DNA of 22,784 nt, taken from positions 1 through 22,784 of IMG/VR virus record IMGVR_UViG_3300029448_000475. The stretch is one strand, 5' to 3'. Both the position numbers and the translations under genes were made by a program. Within the stretch, counting starts at the first letter, position 1. Every line of letters starts with the position of its first letter. The notes under the pieces were generated by a model that was not told the origin of the DNA, searched no databases, and saw nothing but the letters and a program-made list of their open reading frames with translations. This stretch comes from a virus. Of the stretch, positions 1 through 6,086 are shown in pieces.

Positions 1-19
1 CAATAAGAGATTGTAACAT
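1..19 (-). CDS. start of a further gene, cut by the left edge
   Basis: An ATG at 19-17 shares one base with the TGA stop (21-19) of the EF-hand gene, giving a TGATG junction. Only the first six codons are visible (M-L-Q-S-L-I). The same style of stop/start overlap is used repeatedly in this window, so a real gene is likely to continue past the edge. An N-terminus of this kind recalls, from memory only, some small phage holins that begin MLQxLIGP. That is a guess from six residues and carries no weight alone. Confidence 0.45.
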
Positions 20-366
20 CAGTCAGTCTCCATTTGAATTGTTGTTTTCTTTGGCTCTGCTTTTGCGCTGTAAGCATTGAACCCCATGAAAGCTGCTACT
101 ACTCCTGACGCTGCAATGACGTATACACTTGCAATATCTGTGATAAGACTTGCTGCTTTGTCAAAACCTAGGACAGATGCTAGTAAAATTATAAATGGAT
201 AGATCAACATGCCCATCAAGGCGAAACCAGTAAACCGTCTTTCTGCGTTTCTTTTCAGATCTTTATCAATCATTTCTAATCTACGATCTTCAAGAGCAAG
301 CTTGTTCCATTCACTTGGCTCAATGACCCCATTGCCATTCTTGTCAGCTTTTTGAAATTCGTTCAT
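19..366 (-). CDS. EF-hand membrane protein, holin candidate
   Basis: A 115-residue protein with a canonical 12-residue EF-hand loop at residues 8-19 (DKNGNGVIEPSE). Calcium ligands are in place at loop positions 1 (D), 3 (N), 5 (N), 9 (E) and 12 (E), with the conserved Gly at 6 and Ile at 8. A charged linker (about 21-45) leads to two hydrophobic segments at about 47-67 and 74-98, followed by a short Lys-containing tail. Two transmembrane helices, small size and a position among other small membrane genes fit a holin or holin regulator. That role is inferred, since no lysis enzyme is visible here. Similar EF-hand proteins occur in marine phages as far as I recall. The start has a good ribosome site (AGGAG, six bases upstream). 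The first bases overlap the 43-residue gene upstream, and the stop overlaps the next start. Confidence 0.85.
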   Translation of the reverse strand: MNEFQKADKNGNGVIEPSEWNKLALEDRRLEMIDKDLKRNAERRFTGFALMGMLIYPFIILLASVLGFDKAASLITDIASVYVIAASGVVAAFMGFNAYSAKAEPKKTTIQMETD

Positions 367-475
367 TTATTCTCCTCGCAGTATGCAATGCTATAGAACG
401 CTCACGAGTGATAACGATCACTTTGCCATCCTGGTCATACAAGATGAAACGACCTTTCCATTCGCGTAAAATCAA
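344..475 (-). CDS. 43-residue protein with TTG start, unknown function
   Basis: This small frame has no ATG. A TTG at 475-473 overlaps the TGA of the 53-residue gene upstream (TTGA), the same geometry as the ATGA overlaps elsewhere in the window. The product looks like a real protein: it opens with ILREWKGRFILYDQDGKVIV and continues with alternating hydrophobic and charged residues and a basic helix near the end. The core GRFxLYDxDGKVIVITRER suggests a beta-hairpin followed by a helix. It runs 23 bases into the EF-hand gene in another frame. No Shine-Dalgarno site is obvious at the TTG, so initiation would depend on coupling to the upstream stop. Function is unknown. Confidence 0.6.
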   Translation of the reverse strand: MILREWKGRFILYDQDGKVIVITRERSIALHTARRINERISKS

Positions 476-633
476 AGCTCAATTTTAATACATACAACTT
501 TAGATTTATCGCTAGTTACCAATACTTTAGCGGCCTCTTTTGCTTCTTCGCAAACGACTTGTTTCGTGTAACTGCCAATGTGGTAGTGTTCAAATTCAGA
601 CGTTGCTAATTGTACCCAAAGAAGTACCCACAT
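472..633 (-). CDS. 53-residue protein with hydrophobic N-terminus and two cysteines
   Basis: The ATG at 633-631 directly abuts the TAG stop of the 26-residue gene (TAGATG). The 53-residue product begins MWVLLWVQLA, a short hydrophobic stretch, followed by a polar region with EFEHYHIGSY and a helix-forming segment. Cys28 and Cys48 could form a disulfide if the protein is exported, and the N-terminus could act as an anchor or uncleaved signal. It resembles a class of small phage proteins with W-rich starts and two Cys that I recall from alphaproteobacterial and marine phages, without known function. There is no convincing Shine-Dalgarno site, so translation is probably coupled. A spanin-like role is conceivable but unsupported. 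Confidence 0.65.
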   Translation of the reverse strand: MWVLLWVQLATSEFEHYHIGSYTKQVVCEEAKEAAKVLVTSDKSKVVCIKIEL

Positions 634-714
634 CTAAATACTTGCAACGAGCATATATAAAAATGGAGATGCTGCTACGCACATTAAAAACAAAACATGT
701 AATACTAATTTCAT
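634..714 (-). CDS. 26-residue hydrophobic micro-protein
   Basis: A very short frame whose ATG (714-712) shares one base with the TAA of the 158-residue gene (TAATG), as at five other junctions in this window. The product begins MKLVLHVLFLMCVAASPFLY and is almost wholly hydrophobic after Lys2. That fits a single membrane segment or a short signal-like peptide with a Cys at position 12. AGGGG lies about ten bases upstream of the start. The stop (TAG, 636-634) directly abuts the next ATG. Evidence for expression is the junction architecture and composition only. It could instead be a leader peptide that feeds ribosomes to the 53-residue gene. Confidence 0.5.
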   Translation of the reverse strand: MKLVLHVLFLMCVAASPFLYMLVASI

Positions 715-1190
715 TACCAGCGCCCCTGTTGCTTGCCCAAAAAGTAAAAAAACAAAAAGAGTAAGCCGCCACTTATAACAAAAATTACAGCTCCGATTGC
801 GAAATTAATGACAGCATCTACTTGAGCTTGCTTGCGGTATATCTCATCTTTTCGTTGCTTACGCATTTGTGCCTCGATGGCGAGCACCTCATCCCATTTT
901 TTCGGGCCGTAGTGCCAAGATATGTAATCTTTTAGCTCGCTCCTCATTCGAGCGAGTTCTTCTTTTTTTGACCATATAAGGATAGCTTGCTCTTCATCAG
1001 ATCCTTTGAAAGTCTTCTGCCACATCGGTGGATTTTTTTGACGCTCTTCTAGGTGATTTAAATCCGCACATGCTTTTCCCCAAGTTGCCAGAGACTGACC
1101 CATATCAGAAAGATCCTTGGCTGTGTCTAGACCAGCACGCAAAGTTTTGTACGCGCCAGCAGCGAGCATTGTAATACTAATAGGATCCAT
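714..1190 (-). CDS. 158-residue protein with C-terminal membrane anchor
   Basis: I do not recognise a characterised family. The N-terminal part (1-60) is a mildly hydrophobic, Ala/Gly-containing helix followed by mixed sequence. Residues about 63-125 are highly charged and should form long helices, probably a coiled coil (KKEELARMRSELKDY, then a basic run). Residues about 130-152 form a strong transmembrane segment, ending in the polar tail GKQQGRW. The arrangement suggests a tail-anchored inner-membrane protein. Proteins opening MDPIS with this layout are, as I recall, common hypothetical proteins in marine podoviruses near the lysis genes. A lysis or membrane-related role is inferred from position. 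The start is preceded by AAGG about nine to eleven bases upstream. The gap to the gene before it is 19 bases. Confidence 0.85.
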   Translation of the reverse strand: MDPISITMLAAGAYKTLRAGLDTAKDLSDMGQSLATWGKACADLNHLEERQKNPPMWQKTFKGSDEEQAILIWSKKEELARMRSELKDYISWHYGPKKWDEVLAIEAQMRKQRKDEIYRKQAQVDAVINFAIGAVIFVISGGLLFLFFYFLGKQQGRW

Positions 1191-1209
1191 GTGGGTTTGC
1201 CTTGGTGAA

Positions 1210-1407
1210 CTAGCCTAGAAAGTTCATGCGTATGAGAAGCAGTAAGCTCGCGCCAGTTATCGCAATCAATATCATCTCCAGGCGGCGAATTCTCGCGTAG
1301 AGCTCTTTTAGGGAAAGCTTCATAGTAGTCTTTATTTCAACCACATCTTTTTCCATGCCATCTAAGCGAGCATGAGCTTGGTTAAGTGTGCGTGTTCTTT
1401 TATCCAT
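1210..1407 (-). CDS. XhlA-like small membrane protein, possible holin partner
   Basis: A 65-residue protein with a charged helical N-terminus (about 1-42, heptad-like spacing of Leu/Met/Ile typical of a coiled coil) and one transmembrane segment at about 43-61, then a short tail MNFLG. This layout matches the haemolysin XhlA type of phage protein, which works with holins at the membrane. The assignment rests on architecture, not on a diagnostic motif, so a simple tail-anchored protein remains possible. The start shares one base with the stop of the tail chaperone gene (TAATG, 1409-1405), and CGGAG lies about ten bases upstream. Confidence 0.75.
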   Translation of the reverse strand: MDKRTRTLNQAHARLDGMEKDVVEIKTTMKLSLKELYARIRRLEMILIAITGASLLLLIRMNFLG

Positions 1408-1760
1408 TAACTTGGCTCCGTTGGAAATGTAACATCAGGCCAATCTGAACTAGACGGCAAGTCACGCAAAGCAGTCCTATACGTAGCCCACTCTATCTTC
1501 TTATCGTTAGCCAATGGACTGTCGTTTGCTTGTGTCCAATCGCTTTGTGCTAATAAAGAATTTCTTTTGCTTCTGTTACTAGCAGATTTTATTTCATCTA
1601 ACTGAGTTTGAGTAAGGGCATTTGGGTCTGTAAAACTTGATCCGTCATAAGTCCAACCAATACCACCGCTAGTAGCTTCTACTAAATTAGGCAAGTCAGA
1701 CAAAGAATTTACAATTATAGTATTCGTAACAACTCCGTCTTCAACTACATGAGCTTTCAT
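1407..1760 (-). CDS. tail fibre assembly chaperone-like protein
   Basis: The C-terminal half (about residues 62-115) has the pattern of the phage tail assembly chaperone family (Phage_tail_APC type): RNSLLAQSDWTQANDSPL, then WATYRTALRDLP and a Trp-Pro/Phe-Pro ending. In that family this domain follows fibre genes and is thought to help fibre folding or attachment. The N-terminal half (MKAHVVEDGVVTNTIIVN) forms short beta strands, as in T4 gp38/lambda Tfa-like assembly proteins. It sits directly after the adhesin genes, as expected. The start shares a base with the adhesin's stop (TAATG), and GAGGAG lies about nine bases upstream. Family assignment is from motif recall. Confidence 0.8.
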   Translation of the reverse strand: MKAHVVEDGVVTNTIIVNSLSDLPNLVEATSGGIGWTYDGSSFTDPNALTQTQLDEIKSASNRSKRNSLLAQSDWTQANDSPLANDKKIEWATYRTALRDLPSSSDWPDVTFPTEPS

Positions 1761-2389
1761 TAGGTGAACTCCTCTACAATAACAATACCAGCACTACCAG
1801 CAGCGCCTGTTGGGCTACCACTATCAACCCTACCGCCACCGCCAGCACCAAAACCAGTGCCAGGTTGTGCGCTCCCACCATAAGCCATAAATGCGCCACC
1901 AAATCCTAGTAGTGAATTACCACCCGAACCACCCATGTTATTCTCCTGAGAAACATTTTGGATCATACCGCCACTACCTTTTTGACCAGTAAAGTTTATA
2001 TCACCATTAGAACCCACACCGCCAGCAGAAGCACTTGGCACTGCGTTAGCTCGACTACCACCAGAACCTCCTGTTGCTTGTAAATAACTTCCAAAAGACG
2101 TAGTGCCGCCAGCACTTCCATTAGCATTGGTACCACTACCAGCACCACCAGCACCAATAGTTACAGTGACAGAAGATACACTCGAAACATCAATAATTTC
2201 TATGGAAGCGCCAGCACCCCCACCGCCCATTGCATTATCATCTCCAGAATCCCACGCCGATCCACCTCCACCACCGCCAACGACAGTGACTTTTACCTGT
2301 GCTATTCCAGAGGGTTTTGTCCAAGTTCCTGATGATGTAAATACTTGTTGTGATGCAAAGCCACCTATTAAATCACTAATGTTTGGCAT
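1760..2389 (-). CDS. glycine-rich adhesin, probable fibre-tip protein
   Basis: A 209-residue protein. Residues about 14-40 (VFTSSGTWTKPSGIAQVKVT) are a beta-strand motif common at the start of phage glycine-rich domains. It is followed by many glycine runs (VVGGGGGGS, MGGGGAGAS, GAGGAGSG, GGSGGSR, FGAGGGG) separated by short hydrophobic stretches. This pattern recalls the tip adhesins of T-even-like phages (gp38 type), whose glycine motifs pack as polyglycine-II helices and whose intervening loops bind the host receptor. The protein ends with the strand GIVIVEEFT. It follows the fibre and propeller genes and precedes a chaperone-like gene, consistent with host recognition. The start shares a base with the upstream stop (TAATG), with GAGGGAG just upstream. 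Homology to gp38 itself is not claimed. Confidence 0.82.
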   Translation of the reverse strand: MPNISDLIGGFASQQVFTSSGTWTKPSGIAQVKVTVVGGGGGGSAWDSGDDNAMGGGGAGASIEIIDVSSVSSVTVTIGAGGAGSGTNANGSAGGTTSFGSYLQATGGSGGSRANAVPSASAGGVGSNGDINFTGQKGSGGMIQNVSQENNMGGSGGNSLLGFGGAFMAYGGSAQPGTGFGAGGGGRVDSGSPTGAAGSAGIVIVEEFT

Positions 2390-2655
2390 TAATCATCTCC
2401 CTCTATTGTATCAGGGTCTACCCAATTAGGGTTAGCTGACCAAGTTGTGCCATCTAACTTATACTTGTTGCCTGTCCAATCGCTTGGTGCGTTGGTCACG
2501 TTCTCAGTAATAGTCGTGTTGCCACTGTTTAAATCTGCAATAATAAACTGAGGAGGATTACCTACTGTTATATTATCTGATGTCGCTGTTATGGTTACGT
2601 CATCTGCAAGGAGATACTTGCTTAACTTAGTTGATGTTTCCAAAATAGTTTTCAT
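2389..2655 (-). CDS. 88-residue fibre-cluster protein, unknown
   Basis: A small acidic, probably all-beta protein without transmembrane segments or cysteines. The middle has ITATSDNITVGNPPQFIIAD, followed by DLNSGNTTITENVT and a Trp-rich end (DWTGNKYKLDG, WSANPNWVDPD). From memory, similar short proteins with SKYLLADD and DWTGNKY motifs occur beside fibre genes in many marine phages, with no known function. A minor fibre or connector component is plausible from its place between the propeller protein and the glycine-rich adhesin. Both ends are TAATG junctions, and a strong GGAGGT precedes the start. Confidence 0.8.
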   Translation of the reverse strand: MKTILETSTKLSKYLLADDVTITATSDNITVGNPPQFIIADLNSGNTTITENVTNAPSDWTGNKYKLDGTTWSANPNWVDPDTIEGDD

Positions 2656-4265
2656 TATACTAGACCTCCAAGGTAAGCGTTCATTTCATCACCACTCATG
2701 TTTGAGTTAACGAGGATCTTGGATGCGCTTATTGCTTTACCAATCTTACGCCCATTGTTTGTTGTTTGCAGAACACCAACGTCACTTACATAGTAAGTAG
2801 TACCTATGGCTAAACCTGATTGCCCTTCGTTAATACCACCATTAATAGTGATAGAGCCTGTAGCAGTATTAGAAATTGCTTCTGCTGCTACGCCAATATA
2901 GTTTGAAACTGTTCTGTTAGCAGTACCATCAACAGTAAACACAGTGACATATCCAATCTCACTGTTAGAAGAATCATCATATGCTATTACAACTCTTTTC
3001 GACCCAGAGTCATAAACTGTAGTATATTTACTTGTAGAGTTTGTATTAGGGCCAAAGCTAGCTTCTGTATTAAAACTTATAGAAGTACCGCTAACTGTTC
3101 CTATAATATACTTACGAACTCTTGTTCCACCAACAGTTTCTCTGTAAAATATTAAAGCTTTACCTACGTTTTCATCAAACACTACACCAATGTCAGAATC
3201 TATAGGATCAGTAGAAAAAATTACTTCTGACCCCACAGATACAGACGTACCGCTAACAGTTCCAACAACTGCATGACCTCCGTTATCAGTTTCAGCCCAT
3301 GTAAAAATCATCTTATCGTTTTTTGTATCGTAAACAGCCCTTCCGTAACTTGGGCTTTCACCTGATACAGCTGTATCTGGACTTATTCTATTAGGTGACC
3401 CGAATGAAACAGAAGTACCACTAATTGTTGCTATAACAGCATCAGTATGTTTAGAGGTTGCCGAAGCATCCTTATAATAAATACAGAATTTATCTGCTGT
3501 TGTTATGTAAGCTAATGATACAGTATTTACCTCACCATCAAATTCTGCTGCACTACCAAAACTAATACTGGTATTTGAAACAGTTCCGACTAGCGCTTTA
3601 CCTTTATTGGAATCTCCAGTATCTCTATATACAACTAAAACTTTTTGTGCTGTAGGGCTGTATTTAACTATATTGTTTACACTTTGATTTGAAGATGAAT
3701 AAACAACAGGAGTACCAAACGATATACTTGTAGAGCTTATGGTTCCGACTACGGCTGTTCCGTAATTACTATTACCTTCATCTTTGTAAACAATAACTAT
3801 TCTATTATTTGCAACGTCATGCGCTATACTACCATGTTTAACTTTAACACCAGCAGATTCAAAAACGGCAGTAGATCCAAATGTAACTGAGTTATTGCTA
3901 GGGTCTATTGTTCCAACTCTAGCACTACCATAAGCATTATTACTCTCATCTGCCCACGCAACAACAATTTTGTTATTTGTGCTATCATAGCCCACGCCAC
4001 CATCAAATTGCGTTGAGAAGTTTACTGCTGTTCCCTCAGAAAGACTAAAAGACTCTGGTGTAGCTACAGTAACAGTTCCGTTGCTGTTTAATATAACAAC
4101 ATCCCCATTAGATATTGCACCACTCGCTACAAAGTCTGCGCTTCCTCCACCGCCACCAACCCCAGCAGCAGCTAATGCAGTTACCGTTGTACTATCTACA
4201 CTCGCAATATTACTAAGCTGCCTAGCATTAGTAATTACGTCTGTGCCACCTACTTTAATCGCCAT
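2655..4265 (-). CDS. seven-repeat putative beta-propeller, receptor-binding protein
   Basis: A 536-residue protein in three parts. Residues 1-41 (MAIKVGGTDVITNARQLSNI, ending in a glycine run) are a typical attachment leader of marine phage fibre proteins. Residues about 85-448 hold seven repeats of about 50 residues. Each has a YDxxNNKIVVAW-like strand, a DxxNSxxG turn, a VGTIS strand, then TSISFG. Seven such four-strand units suggest a seven-bladed beta-propeller. Residues about 450-536 form a conserved-looking end domain (NYIGVAAEAI, ATGSITINGGINEGQSG, GTTYYVSDVG). No enzyme motif or sialidase Asp-box consensus is evident, so binding is more likely than hydrolysis. The start is preceded by AGGAGTA and lies 15 bases after the fibre gene's stop. 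Confidence 0.85.
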   Translation of the reverse strand: MAIKVGGTDVITNARQLSNIASVDSTTVTALAAAGVGGGGGSADFVASGAISNGDVVILNSNGTVTVATPESFSLSEGTAVNFSTQFDGGVGYDSTNNKIVVAWADESNNAYGSARVGTIDPSNNSVTFGSTAVFESAGVKVKHGSIAHDVANNRIVIVYKDEGNSNYGTAVVGTISSTSISFGTPVVYSSSNQSVNNIVKYSPTAQKVLVVYRDTGDSNKGKALVGTVSNTSISFGSAAEFDGEVNTVSLAYITTADKFCIYYKDASATSKHTDAVIATISGTSVSFGSPNRISPDTAVSGESPSYGRAVYDTKNDKMIFTWAETDNGGHAVVGTVSGTSVSVGSEVIFSTDPIDSDIGVVFDENVGKALIFYRETVGGTRVRKYIIGTVSGTSISFNTEASFGPNTNSTSKYTTVYDSGSKRVVIAYDDSSNSEIGYVTVFTVDGTANRTVSNYIGVAAEAISNTATGSITINGGINEGQSGLAIGTTYYVSDVGVLQTTNNGRKIGKAISASKILVNSNMSGDEMNAYLGGLV

Positions 4266-4280
4266 CTTCGGATACTCCTA

Positions 4281-6086
4281 CTAGCTTATTGTTGCATTTG
4301 TATTTACGTTGCCAACCACATCTAAGTTGCCAGATGCGTCCAGTTTCATTTTGTTTGTGCCACTAGCTGCAAAATATAAACTTCCACCAGTTTCGGTAAT
4401 TGTCCAATCGCCAAAATCTATAGTTGTTGCTCCAAGTGTTCCAGTAAGAGTGCCGCCACTAAGCGCAAGAAATCCAGACCCAGCCGTTACTCCAGCTTCC
4501 CAAGCAGAACCAGTGTAAACCTTTAGAGTTCCTGATGTTGTATTGTAAAATAAATCGCCTGTATCTAATGATGAAGTTGGATCGCTTGAGCCTGTTCTAT
4601 AAACTGCAAAGAAATCAGTTACTGTTGAAAGATTATTTGCTACTGTCGTTATTTGAGTTATAGACCCACCGCAATTATTAACGTTTGCTATAGACCCAGC
4701 TACGGTTCCTACATTATTTGATCCACCTAGATCACTTGCAACAGTATTAACATTTGCAATCCCACCACTAACGTTGCTCATTGCCGTGACATTTGCAGAT
4801 GTGCCAAGCACATTCATATCGTTAACAACATCGGCTGTTCCTAAGATAGCCATATCTGCAACGACATCAGCCGTACCCAAGATGCCCATGTCAGTGACAA
4901 CAGCGCTTACACCAAGCAATCCAATTTCCGTTGCTTTCCCAGCAGTAGCGGTTACATCGCTGCTTATTCCAGCTACGGTAGTTACGTTAGATGAAACCCC
5001 AGCAACCGTGTTAATGTTGCTTGCATTTGAATTAACAGCAGTTATTGCTGTTTGATCTGAGCTTGTTGGTGTTGTACGGAGCCAAGTAGTTGTACCTAGG
5101 TTGTAAACCATAAGCACATTATTGGTGCTATCGAAAAATAGCGCACCGTCGATCAAAGCATCACCATCGTTATCAACTGTAGGGTTGCCGCCTGACGTTG
5201 ATTTAGCGCCTAAGTACCTATCATCAAAGTTGTCAAAACTAGTTGCTGCTGAAGTAGCTGAACTTGCAGCTGCTGATGCGCTTGATGAGGCTTCACTTGC
5301 TTTTGTCGTTGCAGTGCTTGCACTTGATGCAGCACCTGTAGCAGAACTTGCCGCTGCTGTAGCCGAGCTTGCTGCTGCTGTCGCAGAACTCGCAGCTGCT
5401 GTTTGTGAAGTTGTTGCTGATGCAGCATCTACGATTAAATCATACTTCGCACTATTTGCATTTGTTGTAAGAGGCTGAGAACCAGAGCTAGTGTGATCTG
5501 CGTTAACAATGAAAATATTGTTAGTGCCTGTATCCTTTACAATGTCACGAGCAACATATGTAGTTGACGTTGCCCAATTACCTTTAAATGTGCCAAGCTC
5601 TTGAGCAATACTTAAATTACCGCTGGCATCAAAACTAAACACTTTGTTTGCTCGATCTGTGGCAGAGATTGTAAACTCAGAACCTGTTAGTGTGTTTGTA
5701 CGTGATGCCTTAATCGCACGACCAAGTTCTTCTTCATGTTTCTGTGACATGAACACAAGCTTGTCTAAAGCTTCTTCTAGGCTTTCCGCTGGAAACGGAT
5801 CATTAGCAACTAAATCTAGACCCTGAGTCAGTGATTGCTCACGTATGATAACCACCGTAACACCACTTGCCGGAGCTGATCCAAACACAACATTGCCACC
5901 TGATGCAGACCCTACTCCGCTAACAGTGTAATGTGTCGTGATTGTCTGCGTGGTTTCAGTTCCATCAGCTGCCCTGAGAATGACAGTGAGATCGGACTGA
6001 TCAAAGATTTTAAAGCTATAGGCAAATGTGGTTAGAGAACCATTACCACTATAGCTGACTTTGTTTGTGCTGCTAGATACTGTCAT
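4281..6086 (-). CDS. tail fibre protein with T7 gp17-like N-terminus
   Basis: A 601-residue trimeric-fibre type protein. Residues 1 to about 135 match the T7 gp17-like head of podovirus fibres that docks on the tail (KVSYSGNGSLTTFAYSFKIF, then the TQGLDL...NDPFPAESLEEALDKL region). Residues about 220-285 are Ala/Ser/Thr seven-residue repeats (AAASSAT), probably a triple coiled coil. A globular segment with DDRYLGAKS follows. Residues about 350-480 are low-complexity beta repeats of twelve residues (VVADMAILGTAD). The C-terminus (LSGGTLTGTLGATTIDFG to NTNATIS) is a strand-rich end domain. No enzymatic motif is visible, so receptor contact may be delegated to the next proteins. The start overlaps the previous stop as ATGA (6083-6086), and AAGGAAGG precedes it. 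Confidence 0.9.
   Translation of the reverse strand: MTVSSSTNKVSYSGNGSLTTFAYSFKIFDQSDLTVILRAADGTETTQTITTHYTVSGVGSASGGNVVFGSAPASGVTVVIIREQSLTQGLDLVANDPFPAESLEEALDKLVFMSQKHEEELGRAIKASRTNTLTGSEFTISATDRANKVFSFDASGNLSIAQELGTFKGNWATSTTYVARDIVKDTGTNNIFIVNADHTSSGSQPLTTNANSAKYDLIVDAASATTSQTAAASSATAAASSATAAASSATGAASSASTATTKASEASSSASAAASSATSAATSFDNFDDRYLGAKSTSGGNPTVDNDGDALIDGALFFDSTNNVLMVYNLGTTTWLRTTPTSSDQTAITAVNSNASNINTVAGVSSNVTTVAGISSDVTATAGKATEIGLLGVSAVVTDMGILGTADVVADMAILGTADVVNDMNVLGTSANVTAMSNVSGGIANVNTVASDLGGSNNVGTVAGSIANVNNCGGSITQITTVANNLSTVTDFFAVYRTGSSDPTSSLDTGDLFYNTTSGTLKVYTGSAWEAGVTAGSGFLALSGGTLTGTLGATTIDFGDWTITETGGSLYFAASGTNKMKLDASGNLDVVGNVNTNATIS
4801..4908 (-). repeat. 36-base tandem repeat in the fibre gene
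   Basis: Three diverged 36-base units (4801-4836, 4837-4872, 4873-4908) encode the twelve-residue repeat VVxDMxxLGTAD. A fourth, weaker unit follows at the higher coordinate side. The bases differ mostly at third positions while the amino acids are kept, so selection is on the protein, probably a repeated beta-structure in the fibre shaft. Confidence 0.75.
5338..5400 (-). repeat. 21-base tandem repeat in the fibre gene
   Basis: Three 21-base units (5338-5358, 5359-5379, 5380-5400) encode the seven-residue repeat AAASSAT. More degenerate copies lie on both sides, between about 5240 and 5430. The units differ at synonymous positions. The seven-residue period fits a coiled-coil stalk. Confidence 0.75.

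Noticed and set aside
540-764. Plus-strand 74-residue ORF
   Set aside because: It overlaps the 158-residue minus gene and the three tiled micro-genes, has no plausible ribosome site, and would be the only plus-strand gene.
2655-4265. Sialidase or other glycoside hydrolase function for the propeller protein
   Set aside because: The S-x-D-x-G-x-T-W Asp-box consensus and a catalytic Arg/Glu/Tyr arrangement are not evident. The repeats look structural.
4801-5400. Possible CRISPR-like repeats in the fibre gene
   Set aside because: The units are contiguous, coding, of 21 or 36 bases without spacers, and vary at third codon positions.
5210-5428. Minus-strand Gln-rich 72-residue ORF
   Set aside because: It is the shifted-frame reading of the Ala/Ser-coding 21-base repeats of the fibre gene. 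The Gln runs are a by-product of GCA/AGC repeats.
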